Positions 19,262-28,413 of a stretch of DNA of 64,000 nucleotides are shown piece by piece (within the stretch, counting starts at the first letter, position 1; each line of letters opens with the position of its first letter). The notes below the pieces were generated by a model. That model was given only the letters and a program-made list of their open reading frames with translations. It did not search any database and was not told where the DNA came from. The translations under genes were made by a program, and so were the position numbers. The DNA is from Apilactobacillus micheneri (lineage in GTDB: Bacteria; Bacillota; Bacilli; Lactobacillales; Lactobacillaceae). The stretch spans positions 124,001 to 188,000 of the forward strand of contig NZ_POSO01000001.1 in NCBI RefSeq assembly GCF_002993975.1, in the 5' to 3' direction.

Positions 19262-20423
19262 ACAAATCACCATTTAATTTTAATCGTCGTTCATCTAAAT
19301 AAGCTTGAATATAATCAAATCCAATTTCAGCAATATCATTTACCGGAATCTCCTTATCATTAATAAAGAAAGTTCTAGTTTCATCTAACAAATTAAATTT
19401 AATATATTCATTCGTAATTAAAGAAGGATATCCTAAAAATACATTTCCATTTTTTAACTGTAGTCTAATTAAATGTTTCATCCTTAACGATTGATTTAAC
19501 AATAATAATAAATTATTTTCGGTTATATCAAATTGACGATCCGCATTTAAAACCGGTTGTCTCTCAATTTTTTGCTTAATATTATTTTGAACCATCAATT
19601 GCATAATCTTTAAATAGTCAGTATTAATGGTGACACTATCAATAGCTAACATCCGCATTAATACATATCCACCAAATTGTCCTGCCATATCAACAACTTT
19701 TAGGATAATGCTATCCTCATTAATCATAATAACTTTTCCAACATAAAAGTAATTATGATTATATCTAGCATTAACTTCAATAAAACTTTGTTGATCAAAA
19801 GAATGCGTTAACATTTCAATAATGTGATTAATAGATTTAGCTGTGTGCGCAACAGAATCACTAGGGCTAACCTTATCAATAACTTTACTCATTGTTTCAA
19901 GTTCACGCCCTTGAAATTCTATTAATCTAATATTACTAAATGCAAAATTCTTTGAATAATTTTCAGACAATTTAAACTTATTAATGACTAAAAATTCAAT
20001 GCCATCATTGTTAACTTTTTTGATAATTCCTGTATAAAATTTTTCTGAATCATTTTCTTGAATTAACATCATTTGTTTATCTAGATAGCTTTGAATTAAA
20101 ATTTGTTGAAATAAGTTAATCTTACTAGCAAAATGCACTGGTTTTGGAGAAAATTGTAGTAAGTTATCGTTTTCGACCACTACCATTTTTTCTTCTATGC
20201 GATCTAAATCTTCGCTTTTATGCTCAATACTTTCAATTGAAAATAACTTAATTGCAACAAAGCCATCAGCCATTGCGGTTGATTCATAAGTTTTAACCAA
20301 AACTTCATGTTCATTATATCGGTCAATATAACCAGTATAAAAAATATCACCTGATACTAGATAAATATTAACTAACAAATGATTTAGGTATGCTTTCCTT
20401 ATTTCTTCTAGTACATACTCCAT
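19260..20423 (-). CDS. Protein of four tandem Sm/SH3-like repeats
   Basis: About 387 aa, no membrane segment. Four similar ~55-residue units are visible at roughly 10-65, 110-165, 210-265 and 320-375. Each has the core FYTGYI, FYTGII, FYVGKV or VFLGYP, then an N-x-x-x-hydrophobic strand. A closing strand IESIEH, IRLIEF, IDSVTI or IAEIGF follows. This strand pattern resembles Sm/LSm or small SH3-like barrels, which suggests RNA or protein binding; that is inference. The TTG at 20438 lies just before the GAGG site, so ATG 20423 is preferred. It follows the asparaginase gene by 18 bp, probably in one operon. Confidence 0.7.
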   Translation of the reverse strand: MEYVLEEIRKAYLNHLLVNIYLVSGDIFYTGYIDRYNEHEVLVKTYESTAMADGFVAIKLFSIESIEHKSEDLDRIEEKMVVVENDNLLQFSPKPVHFASKINLFQQILIQSYLDKQMMLIQENDSEKFYTGIIKKVNNDGIEFLVINKFKLSENYSKNFAFSNIRLIEFQGRELETMSKVIDKVSPSDSVAHTAKSINHIIEMLTHSFDQQSFIEVNARYNHNYFYVGKVIMINEDSIILKVVDMAGQFGGYVLMRMLAIDSVTINTDYLKIMQLMVQNNIKQKIERQPVLNADRQFDITENNLLLLLNQSLRMKHLIRLQLKNGNVFLGYPSLITNEYIKFNLLDETRTFFINDKEIPVNDIAEIGFDYIQAYLDERRLKLNGDL

Positions 20424-20441
20424 ATTTAAAAACCTCAAATT

Positions 20442-21416
20442 TTAAGAAATTGCGTTGCCCATAAAACGAGCTAATTCTTGGCCTGATTTACCAGCACTAA
20501 GGCCTACTATTAATTTAATTCTGGCCTTTTGGCCATTTAACCCATGACAAATAGTTAGTCCCATATCTTGCAGTTCAATTCCACCACCATGATAAGCGTA
20601 GATATCTTGAGCAACTCCATTAATACATCTTGATACTAAAATAATTGGAATGTGACGTTTTAATAATTTTTGTATTGCAGGTAAAGTTGCAGGTGGTAAA
20701 TTACCAGCTCCAAGCCCTTCAATGACTAATCCCTTAGTTGTTTCATTATCTAAAGCCTCAAATAAAGTTCCATCCATGCCGGCAAAACCTTTAATTAAAT
20801 AAACACCATCAACGACATTATTAATATCTACTACTTCACTTTGAATTAATTCTTGGAAAAATGATGGATGATGTTTACTAATAATTCCAATTGGCCCAAA
20901 AGTTGGGGTTCTAAAGGTTGCTACATTTGTAGTATGCGTCTTAGTTACATATCTAGCAGTATGAATTTCATCATTCATTACTACTAAGACACCCTTACCT
21001 TTTGCATCTTCACTGGCTGCAGTAGCTGCAGCATTCAATAAGTTATAAAGTCCATCAGATCCAATTTCGTTAGAAGAACGCATTGCACCTGTGACAACTA
21101 CTGGCATATCATTTTTTAATGTTAAGTCTAAAAAGTATGCAGTCTCTTCCAAAGTATCAGTACCATGCGTAACAACTACACCATAGTATCCTTCATCTTC
21201 TGCTTCTTTAATACGTTTAACAATTTTCAACATTACTTTTGGTGTAATGTGTGGTGAAGGTAAGTTAAACAATTCTTCATTTACAATTTTAATATTACGA
21301 CCTAATAAATTATCTTGATTCGCAATAGGATTCTTTTCATTTTGAACTACTTCTCCACTATCATCTTGAGACATAGAAATAGTTCCACCTGTATGGATTG
21401 CTAAGATTTTCTTCAA
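20442..21416 (-). CDS. ansA: L-asparaginase
   Basis: 324-aa asparaginase/glutaminase-family enzyme hydrolysing L-asparagine to aspartate and ammonia. The first catalytic threonine is in IHTGGTISM (residues 7-15), and the second triad is in VVTHGTDTLEETAYFL near 83-98. A conserved lysine region lies further on. No signal peptide is present, so it is cytosolic. It is the first gene of a two-gene operon with the repeat protein. Aspartate produced could feed the lysine pathway encoded elsewhere in the window. Confidence 0.92.
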   Translation of the reverse strand: MKKILAIHTGGTISMSQDDSGEVVQNEKNPIANQDNLLGRNIKIVNEELFNLPSPHITPKVMLKIVKRIKEAEDEGYYGVVVTHGTDTLEETAYFLDLTLKNDMPVVVTGAMRSSNEIGSDGLYNLLNAAATAASEDAKGKGVLVVMNDEIHTARYVTKTHTTNVATFRTPTFGPIGIISKHHPSFFQELIQSEVVDINNVVDGVYLIKGFAGMDGTLFEALDNETTKGLVIEGLGAGNLPPATLPAIQKLLKRHIPIILVSRCINGVAQDIYAYHGGGIELQDMGLTICHGLNGQKARIKLIVGLSAGKSGQELARFMGNAIS

Positions 21417-21503
21417 GACTAAATGCCTCCTAATAATATAGAAACTAATACTTTATATTGTACATTTAATTAATTACTATCACAATTATATAATATGGTA
21501 AGG

Positions 21504-21670
21504 TTGCTTTTTTAAATATTTTAATATATTATTTATTTTAATAATATATATTTTGTTGCCTATATAATTACTAAAATATGGTTAGTAAGTTTCTACCTGG
21601 AACCTTAAATTTCAGACTATAAGCGAAATGATCTAAATCCTTTTGCTTATGCATAGGGGTTTTTTTTTGC
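21504..21670 (+). promoter_or_regulatory. Promoter and guanine-class purine riboswitch
   Basis: TTGCTT (21504-21509), 17 bp, TATTAT (21527-21532) form the promoter. The aptamer at about 21553-21625 has P2 TTACTA/TAGTAA, the invariant GTTTCTACC core, P3 TGGAA/TTTCA and GACTATA. The C in GACTAT is the guanine-specifying base (adenine aptamers have GATTAT). A downstream hairpin built around ATAAGC/GCTTAT ends in T9 (21660-21668), giving a terminator. Binding of guanine or hypoxanthine/xanthine should switch the permease off. Confidence 0.9.
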
Positions 21671-21712
21671 TTATTTACATATAGGTCAATAGTAAAATTT
21701 AGGAGGATTATT

Positions 21713-23023
21713 TTGAATAATAGTGAAAAAGGCTTAAAGCAAGTTTCACATTTAAAAGCCGCTATTTTAGGTCTACAACATTTATTAGCTATGTATTCTG
21801 GTGATATCATAGTGCCGTTATTAATTGGAGCATTTCTACATTTCAATGCTGCTCAAATGACTTACTTAGTTTCTGCAGATATTTTTATGTGTGGAATTGC
21901 CACCTTGCTTCAACTTAAACGCACCCCTATTACAGGAATTGGATTACCAGTTGTCTTAGGATGTGCAGTCCAAGTTATTACGCCACTTGAAACAATTGGC
22001 GGTACTCTGGGTGTTACCTATATTTATGGTGCAATTATTTGCTCTGGATTGTTTGTCTTCTTAATTTCTGGACTATTTTCAAAATTAAGAAGATTTTTCC
22101 CACCAGTTGTAACTGGATCATTGATTACAATTATTGGATTTTCATTAGTTCCAGTTGCCGTGCAAGATTTGGGTGGTGGTGATGCTAGTGCTAAAACATT
22201 TGCAAATGCTCAAAATCTAACTGTTGGTTTAGTTACAATGGTAGTTGTGTTACTAATTAATATTTTTGGTAAAGGCTTTTTAAGATCAATCTCAGTATTA
22301 GTTGGGATGATTGTTGGAACTGGTTTAGCTGGTGCTATGGGCATGATTTCATTAAGCTCAGTTTCAAGTGCTAGTTGGTTCAAATTACCACAGCCATTTT
22401 ACTTTGGTACCCCTCACTTTAGTTGGTCAGCTATTTTAACAATGATTTTAGTATCATTAACTACAATGGTTGAATCTACTGGAGTATTTTTAGCTTTAGG
22501 TGATTTAACTGGTCGTAAATTAAGTAGTAAAGAATTAGCCAAAGGATATCGTGCAGAAGGAATTGCAGCTATGCTTGGTGGAATTTTTAATACTTTTCCA
22601 TACTCAACATTCTCTGAAAATGTTGGAGTTGTCCAATTATCAGGAATCAAAACTAAGCGCCCTATTTACTATGCTGGTTTGTTCTTATTAATTTTAGGAT
22701 TGTTACCTAAGGTTGGCGCTTTTGCTACTGTTGTACCAAGTTCAGTTCTTGGTGGTGCAATGATTGTAATGTTTGGAATGGTTGGAGTTCAGGGTATTAG
22801 AATTCTTCAACAAGTTGATTTCAATAAAAATGCTAACTTATTAATCGTTGCAATTGCCGTAGGATCAGGAATTGGTGTGACTGTTTATCCTCAAATATTT
22901 AGTTCATTCCCTAAAGCAGCACAAATTATCTTAGATAATGGGATTGTTGTTGGTGGATTCATGGCTGTACTACTAACTGTATTGTTCAGTATCAGTGGAC
23001 AAATTAAATTAGATAAAGAATAA
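21713..23023 (+). CDS. NCS2 nucleobase permease (xanthine/uracil family)
   Basis: 436-aa proton-coupled nucleobase transporter with about 14 membrane segments. The signature region is intact: MVESTGVFLALGDLTGR, then FNTFPYSTFSENVGVVQLSGI. It starts at TTG 21713 behind AGGAGG. Both the family and the guanine riboswitch point to xanthine or guanine uptake (PbuX-like) rather than uracil. This is inference from regulation plus family. It is monocistronic. Confidence 0.9.
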   Translation: MNNSEKGLKQVSHLKAAILGLQHLLAMYSGDIIVPLLIGAFLHFNAAQMTYLVSADIFMCGIATLLQLKRTPITGIGLPVVLGCAVQVITPLETIGGTLGVTYIYGAIICSGLFVFLISGLFSKLRRFFPPVVTGSLITIIGFSLVPVAVQDLGGGDASAKTFANAQNLTVGLVTMVVVLLINIFGKGFLRSISVLVGMIVGTGLAGAMGMISLSSVSSASWFKLPQPFYFGTPHFSWSAILTMILVSLTTMVESTGVFLALGDLTGRKLSSKELAKGYRAEGIAAMLGGIFNTFPYSTFSENVGVVQLSGIKTKRPIYYAGLFLLILGLLPKVGAFATVVPSSVLGGAMIVMFGMVGVQGIRILQQVDFNKNANLLIVAIAVGSGIGVTVYPQIFSSFPKAAQIILDNGIVVGGFMAVLLTVLFSISGQIKLDKE

Positions 23024-23028
23024 TCAAA

Positions 23029-23066
23029 ATAATCACTATACAAAATGTATAGTGATTATTTTTTTA
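23029..23066 (+). terminator. Terminator after the nucleobase permease
   Basis: The stem AATAATCACTATACA with its complement is followed by T7. Confidence 0.85.
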
Positions 23067-23127
23067 CAAACAACCTACTTGATAATAAATGAAAGCTAGA
23101 ACTAGAATTAAGTATGAGGTGATTGAA

Positions 23128-23463
23128 ATGACCAAAAAGAAAATACTTAATATGGAAGAAAAAATTATTCATGATATGGATGACTTTTTGGTAGAATATG
23201 GAGCTAAAAAATTAGGCAACGATGTTGATGTTGCTAATAAAATTTATGAAACTGGTAAAAGTAATATTAAAAACTTAGATAACTTATTCAATGATCAAGG
23301 ATTTGGTAGAACTGAAAAGTTTTACAATATTGGTGTTGGATACTTAAACGACGTTTACGATCACAATAGTGAAATTGTAAATCAAAAGGCACCTGAAATT
23401 GCTAAAAAAGCTTTCAATTACTTAGGTAAAAATGAACAAGCATTAGATGCTTGGGAAGCATAA
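23128..23463 (+). CDS. Hypothetical soluble protein
   Basis: 111 aa, mixed charged, no membrane helix, predicted mainly helical. Family not recognised. ATG 23128 has an excellent AGGTGAT site 7 nt upstream; the longer reading from ATG 23089 adds 13 residues across that site and is rejected. A terminator hairpin starts at the stop codon. The strong translation and termination signals support a real, separately transcribed gene. Confidence 0.65.
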   Translation: MTKKKILNMEEKIIHDMDDFLVEYGAKKLGNDVDVANKIYETGKSNIKNLDNLFNDQGFGRTEKFYNIGVGYLNDVYDHNSEIVNQKAPEIAKKAFNYLGKNEQALDAWEA

Positions 23464-23497
23464 AAAAGCAAGCCTATATTTATGGCTTGCTTTTTTA
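23463..23497 (+). terminator. Terminator
   Basis: The stem AAAAAAGCAAGCC/GGCTTGCTTTTTT directly follows the stop codon. Confidence 0.85.
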
Positions 23498-23552
23498 TGA
23501 TAAATATTATTTAATTTTAATATAAAATATTTAGCAAAGGAGGAATCAATCA

Positions 23553-24242
23553 ATGAAATCATTATTAGGAGAGTTTATCGGTACATATATTATGTTATCG
23601 CTTGGACTAGTAAGTAGTGTTGTAGTTAATTACTTCTTATTTCCAAAGCATCAAAACCGTTTCCTAACGGGATTTTATTGGGGACTTAGTATCCTAATTC
23701 CTTCATTCATAACAACTATTTTCTTTGGAACTGCTGGATTTAATCCTGTAGTTTCATTAACATTAGCTGTCAGCGGAAAAATAAGTTTCTGGATATTTGT
23801 TGGTGAAGTCATTACACAAATTTTTGGAGCTTGGTTAGCATCATTAACAGTTAAACTAGTTTGGTCTAAATGGCTTAGAAGCTTACCATTAAACCTTAAC
23901 TTTTATGCCACTGTTCCAAGAAACATTAATAATTGGCGTGCTAATTTTGGATGGGAAATATTTGGTACATTTTTAATTGTGGTAAATACTCAAACATCAT
24001 CTAATTTACAAAGTCCCTGGTGGATTAAGACTATTTGGTCATCCATCTTGATGACTATTATCATTTCGGTTATCGCACCAATTACTGGTGCTGCCTTTAA
24101 CCCTACTCGTGATATTATCCCTCGTTTCTTCTTTTCAAGAACTTATGATAAAAGATTATCACAATGGAAATATTCGATTGTCCCACTATTAGGACCAATT
24201 ATCGGTGGTATTTTAGGTATAATATTTAGCTTTTTCCTTTAA
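23553..24242 (+). CDS. Divergent aquaporin / glycerol facilitator (MIP family)
   Basis: 229-aa channel protein with six membrane segments and GEFIGTYIMLSLGL at the start, typical of MIP proteins. The two pore loops carry FNPVVS and FNPTRD instead of NPA/NPA. The arginine and the aspartate of NPxRD, a glycerol-facilitator trait, are kept. The altered third residues may change selectivity (water, glycerol, lactate or another small solute). AAAGGAGG precedes ATG 23553. Its stop overlaps the stop of the converging degV gene. Confidence 0.85.
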   Translation: MKSLLGEFIGTYIMLSLGLVSSVVVNYFLFPKHQNRFLTGFYWGLSILIPSFITTIFFGTAGFNPVVSLTLAVSGKISFWIFVGEVITQIFGAWLASLTVKLVWSKWLRSLPLNLNFYATVPRNINNWRANFGWEIFGTFLIVVNTQTSSNLQSPWWIKTIWSSILMTIIISVIAPITGAAFNPTRDIIPRFFFSRTYDKRLSQWKYSIVPLLGPIIGGILGIIFSFFL

Positions 24243-25087
24243 GACCATTTTTTGCAGGTCATAACAGCAAATGCATCGTTACCAGTATGTGTGGCAACAA
24301 TCGCAGAAGTATATAACATTGAAATCTCAGCGTCTGGGAACATTTCTCCTAGGCGTTTTTTTATTACTAATGGGAAAGTATCATCACCTGTATAACTAAT
24401 GCCAATAAATTCAAATTGTTCATCTTTTACACTTTCACAATATTTATCTAACCATTTAGTAAATGTTTTCTTCCCACGACCTTTAACTTGCAAATCCATG
24501 TCTTTGGGTAAAACTTCGAAAATAACATGAAGATTAATTAACTTTGAAATAATCCCCTTGGCTTTACTAATTCTACCGCCTCGAACCAGGTTTTCTAAAG
24601 TACTAGCACCAATATAAAGATTACTATTTTCAATCATTTTATCTACTGCTGCTGAAATTTCATCAAGATTATATTCATTTGAATTAGCTAACTTAGCAGC
24701 ACTAGTTACAATATGACCTAAACTTTGATCAATAAAATGAGTATTAATAACTTTAACTGTCCCATCAGCAATTTGCGCTGCTTGTTGGGCAGCATGTACA
24801 GTTCCACTTAATAAATCTGTCATATGAATTGATAATACAGTATCCCCATTAGCGGTCAAACTGTTATATAATTCAACAAAATCACCAATTGATGGTTGAC
24901 TAGTAATTGGGAAATCACCTTTGGGATTATCTTCAAGATTTTTAATTAATTTTTTACCATTGATATCAATATCATCCTTAAATGATTGCTCACCAATGCT
25001 TACATTAAGAGGAATAACTTTAATTCCTAATTCTTCAACTATTTTATCTGGAATTAATGCTGTTGAATCAGTTACAATTTTAATCAT
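24239..25087 (-). CDS. DegV family fatty-acid-binding protein
   Basis: 282-aa two-domain protein. DegV/FakB proteins hold a fatty acid for phosphorylation by FakA. Family hallmarks are the opening IVTDSTALIP (residues 3-12), the lipid carboxylate-binding segment TSQPSIGDF near 63-71, and SIHMTDLLSGT near 92-102. Whether this is a true FakB partner or one of several DegV paralogues cannot be told here. It is monocistronic. The converging stop codons overlap, with no room for a separate terminator. Confidence 0.9.
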   Translation of the reverse strand: MIKIVTDSTALIPDKIVEELGIKVIPLNVSIGEQSFKDDIDINGKKLIKNLEDNPKGDFPITSQPSIGDFVELYNSLTANGDTVLSIHMTDLLSGTVHAAQQAAQIADGTVKVINTHFIDQSLGHIVTSAAKLANSNEYNLDEISAAVDKMIENSNLYIGASTLENLVRGGRISKAKGIISKLINLHVIFEVLPKDMDLQVKGRGKKTFTKWLDKYCESVKDEQFEFIGISYTGDDTFPLVIKKRLGEMFPDAEISMLYTSAIVATHTGNDAFAVMTCKKWS

Positions 25088-25181
25088 TTTAATTCTCCTT
25101 TAGCTTACGTATTCATATATCACTATGATAAAGGTATTTAAATATTTTTTCACTATCTTTTTATAAGTATCAATCTAAAAT

Positions 25182-25218
25182 AAAAAGAATAGACAGCTAA
25201 AGATAGCCATCTATTCTT
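25182..25218 (-). terminator. Terminator of the DUF2798 gene
   Basis: The stem AAGAATAGA...TCTATTCTT is followed on the minus strand by a T-run. Confidence 0.75.
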
Positions 25219-25220
25219 AA

Positions 25221-25700
25221 TTAAACTTCGCTAGAATTGCTACTGGATTGAATTTTGTTTAGTCCCATACGACTAATAGGACCAACAATAATTAATTGTA
25301 ATGGTAAAGCAACGATTAAATTAAAAATCCATGCATGTGCATAAATTCCAAAAGAAATATTTCCTAAACCAAATGTTACAATAATCCCAAATAGTGACAT
25401 TAATGTTACCATTCCTAAGACCATTAGACATGAAATCCATAAAGCAATCTTAATTGGTGTTGCTTCCCATTCAGGTTTAAAAATAAATTTAAAAAAGACT
25501 CCTTTAACGATTGGTCCTACTAATACTAAGTCCAAAATAGCAGCAATAATTAACGCTAATGGGTAACCTTTTAGAACATCTAAAATAAAACCTGAATTAA
25601 CACCACTTGCAATAGCAATATTATATGCTTCCATAACGATAACCATCATTCCAGCCATCATTCCAGTAAACATTAATTCTTCTTTAAAATTTCTTGGCAT
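25221..25700 (-). CDS. DUF2798-type membrane protein
   Basis: 159 aa with four membrane helices arranged as two similar halves. Each half opens with a FTGMMAGMMVIVMEAYN-like or ALWISCLMVLGMVTLMSL-like helix and ends with a GP motif (LVGPIVKG and IVGPISRMG). This duplication is typical of DUF2798 proteins, whose function is unknown. It starts at ATG 25700 and is a single-gene unit ending at the hairpin downstream. Confidence 0.78.
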   Translation of the reverse strand: MPRNFKEELMFTGMMAGMMVIVMEAYNIAIASGVNSGFILDVLKGYPLALIIAAILDLVLVGPIVKGVFFKFIFKPEWEATPIKIALWISCLMVLGMVTLMSLFGIIVTFGLGNISFGIYAHAWIFNLIVALPLQLIIVGPISRMGLNKIQSSSNSSEV

Positions 25701-25786
25701 TAATACAATCTCCTTATTAAAATAGTACTGTTATCAACAATTTCAACCATACCATGCTAAAAAATTCTTCGTAAGTTACAATTATG

Positions 25787-26005
25787 TTACAAATTCCACA
25801 TGTCTTTAATAATTTGCGTTTGCATAAATTTACATATTAATTCCACCATTTGATCTGGCATGTAAGTACCAGCATCTAATGTTGCTGCTTGCTGATTAAT
25901 TTGAGTAATCATTAAACCACTATGCTCAATTTTTATATTATATTTTGCAAATACTAAAACTAATTTTTTTAATTCATTTTCATTCATACATAAAACTACT
26001 TTCAT
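25787..26005 (-). CDS. Small hypothetical protein
   Basis: 72 aa, soluble. Family not recognised. Codon use is like neighbouring genes and the sequence has a plausible alternating structure. However, no strong ribosome site precedes ATG 26005, and its start faces the divergent helicase start 26 bp away. It could be real or a chance ORF. Confidence 0.45.
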   Translation of the reverse strand: MKVVLCMNENELKKLVLVFAKYNIKIEHSGLMITQINQQAATLDAGTYMPDQMVELICKFMQTQIIKDMWNL

Positions 26006-26031
26006 AATTTATTTTTCAGAGGTGATTTATC

Positions 26032-28398
26032 ATTAATAAAATTGGTGTCCGTGACTTAGTAGAATTCACTCTTAAAAGTGGTGATTTAAATAGTAAGCTA
26101 AATAGTAATAATACTGCTCAACAAGGAGCTAAAATTCATCGTAAACTACAGAAAAAACATGGCAAAGAATACCAAGCTGAAGTACCCCTTACCAAAAATA
26201 TCAAAATGAATAATATTAATTTTCAAATTGATGGTCGCATTGACGGTCTTATTTTAAAAGAAAATCAGGCTGAAATTGAAGAAATCAAAACTTCAGATAT
26301 TATCTTTGAAGATTTACCTAATAGTATTTTGCAACTTTATTGGGGACAAGCACAAGCTTATGCTTATTTATTAATGGATGCGAATCCTAAGATTAAAAAA
26401 GCTACACTTAAATTAACATATGTACAGACCCCTGACGAACAAATAACAGTAAAGTTTAAAGAAATTGGTCAAGCTGAGTCTAAGCAATTCTTTCAATCAT
26501 TAATTAATGAATATGAAGAATGGCTAAAATTACGTAGTGATATTGTCGACAAACGTAATAAATCAGCTCAAGCAATGAAATTTCCCTTTACAAGTTTTCG
26601 TAAAGGTCAACGTGAATTATCTGCGGCTGTTTATAAAACCATTGCATTCAATAAACATTTATTTGCCCAAGCTCCTACTGGAACTGGTAAGACCATTTCC
26701 ACATTATTTCCAGCCATTAAAGGTATGGGTGAAAAATTATGTAATCGTATTTTTTATTTAACCGCTAAACAAAGTACCCAAAATATCGCTGAAAATACAA
26801 TGAATTTGATGGAAAAGAAAGACTTATATATCAAAAGTATTACCGTAACATCAAAAGAAAAGATTACTTTTGATGAAGAAAAAGAGTTAAAACCTGAGGA
26901 TAATCCTTATATGGTTGGATATTATGACCGCTTAAAACCGGCTATGAAAAAAGTATTGGAAAATGAAAATCAAATAACCAGAAATGTTGTGCAAAAATAT
27001 GCAAAAAAATACACGCTAGATCCATTTGAATTTTCATTAGATTTAAGTCTCTTTTGTGACGTTATTATTGGCGACTATAATTACTTATTTGATCCACAAG
27101 TATATCTACAAAGATTTTTCGCAGTAGAAGATTCAAATAACGTATTTTTAATTGATGAAGCTCATAATTTAGTAGATCGCTCTCGTGATATGTATTCTGC
27201 TGAATTGAGTGACAGTAAATTAAATGAATTAATAAAAATGAGCAAAAATAATCCTGATATTAATGATAAGTTGCATCGGGCCCTAAAGTCCTTTAAACAG
27301 TCTTTTAATATTAATACTAAAGTGCTAAAGGATAATAATGTTGATCAAATAAACATCACAGAACCACTAGATGCATTTAACAAACAAGTAAACAAATTAG
27401 TAGATAAAATTCATGCTTGGCTAAAGAAAGATCATCCAGAAGATAAGTTAAATGATGAGGTTTTGGAATATTATTTTAAGTTACTGCATTATCAAAAAAT
27501 CAATGAATATTATGACGACACTTATAAAACTAGAATTTATCATGATTATAATAACAATACTATAATCAAACTTTTCTGTATGGATCCCAGTCCTCATTTA
27601 AGTGAATCATTACAATTAGGTGGCAGTGCAATTTTATTTTCTGCAACCCTATCACCTATGAATTATTACCAAAGAGTATTAGGTCATGAAGATGATAGTT
27701 TAGCCTTTGAAATTGAATCGCCATTTCCGATTAATAATCAACAATTAATTAGCACTAATTATATCGAAACTACTTATAAACAAAGAAATAATAGTATCAA
27801 CTTAATCATCGAAAGCATATTCGACATGATCAGCAGCAAAAAAGGTCATTATATTATTTTTGCCCCATCAAATAAATATTTATTAATGATTGTCGAAGCC
27901 TTTGAAAAAAGATATCCTCACATACAAACAATTGTACAAAAAGCATCGATGGATGATGAAGAAAGACAATCATTTATTGATCAATTTAAAAATGATAAGA
28001 ACGAAAACTTAGTTGGTTTTGCCTTATTGGGTGGTATTTTTAGTGAAGGAATCGACCTAAAATATGATGCTCTAATTGGGGTAGGAATTGTTTCTGTCGG
28101 GCTGCCCGGATTAAGTGCCGAAAATAATTTAATTAGAGATTATTTCGATAAAGAAAATGGCCACGGCTTTGAATATGCTTATCAACTTCCTGGATTAAAT
28201 AATGTGATGCAGGCAGCCGGCAGATTAATTAGAACTAACCATGATTTAGGAAATATTATGCTTATGGATCGTAGATTTAGTCAGCAAAGATATCAAAAAT
28301 TTTTCCCTAACAATTGGAATGTAAAAATTTCTTATAATAAAAATAATACTAAAACCTTAATAGATAATTTCTGGAATAATAAAAATAACGCACTTTAA
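26032..28398 (+). CDS. DinG/XPD-like helicase with N-terminal PD-(D/E)XK nuclease domain, ATT start
   Basis: The open frame has no ATG before 26206, yet conserved family sequence (IGVRDLVEFTLKSGDLNS, then NTAQQGAKIHRKLQ) extends back to 26041. An in-frame stop lies at 26023-26025. The only initiation-like codon behind the perfect AGGTGAT (26019-26025) is ATT 26032. This gives 788 aa. The nuclease-like core is IDGRIDG...EIEEIKTSD (about residues 67-90). Helicase motifs follow: Walker A APTGTGKT near 217, DEAH near 375, and motif VI QAAGRLIR near 730. DinG-type enzymes use an Fe-S cluster; cysteines are few here. Role: DNA repair helicase, by family. Confidence 0.85.
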   Translation: MNKIGVRDLVEFTLKSGDLNSKLNSNNTAQQGAKIHRKLQKKHGKEYQAEVPLTKNIKMNNINFQIDGRIDGLILKENQAEIEEIKTSDIIFEDLPNSILQLYWGQAQAYAYLLMDANPKIKKATLKLTYVQTPDEQITVKFKEIGQAESKQFFQSLINEYEEWLKLRSDIVDKRNKSAQAMKFPFTSFRKGQRELSAAVYKTIAFNKHLFAQAPTGTGKTISTLFPAIKGMGEKLCNRIFYLTAKQSTQNIAENTMNLMEKKDLYIKSITVTSKEKITFDEEKELKPEDNPYMVGYYDRLKPAMKKVLENENQITRNVVQKYAKKYTLDPFEFSLDLSLFCDVIIGDYNYLFDPQVYLQRFFAVEDSNNVFLIDEAHNLVDRSRDMYSAELSDSKLNELIKMSKNNPDINDKLHRALKSFKQSFNINTKVLKDNNVDQINITEPLDAFNKQVNKLVDKIHAWLKKDHPEDKLNDEVLEYYFKLLHYQKINEYYDDTYKTRIYHDYNNNTIIKLFCMDPSPHLSESLQLGGSAILFSATLSPMNYYQRVLGHEDDSLAFEIESPFPINNQQLISTNYIETTYKQRNNSINLIIESIFDMISSKKGHYIIFAPSNKYLLMIVEAFEKRYPHIQTIVQKASMDDEERQSFIDQFKNDKNENLVGFALLGGIFSEGIDLKYDALIGVGIVSVGLPGLSAENNLIRDYFDKENGHGFEYAYQLPGLNNVMQAAGRLIRTNHDLGNIMLMDRRFSQQRYQKFFPNNWNVKISYNKNNTKTLIDNFWNNKNNAL

Positions 28399-28412
28399 AG
28401 TGCGTTATTTTT
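28381..28412. terminator. Bidirectional terminator overlapping the helicase stop
   Basis: The palindrome AAAAATAACGCACTTT with its complement includes the TAA stop and also serves the converging lactonase gene. Confidence 0.85.
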
Positions 28413-28413
28413 A

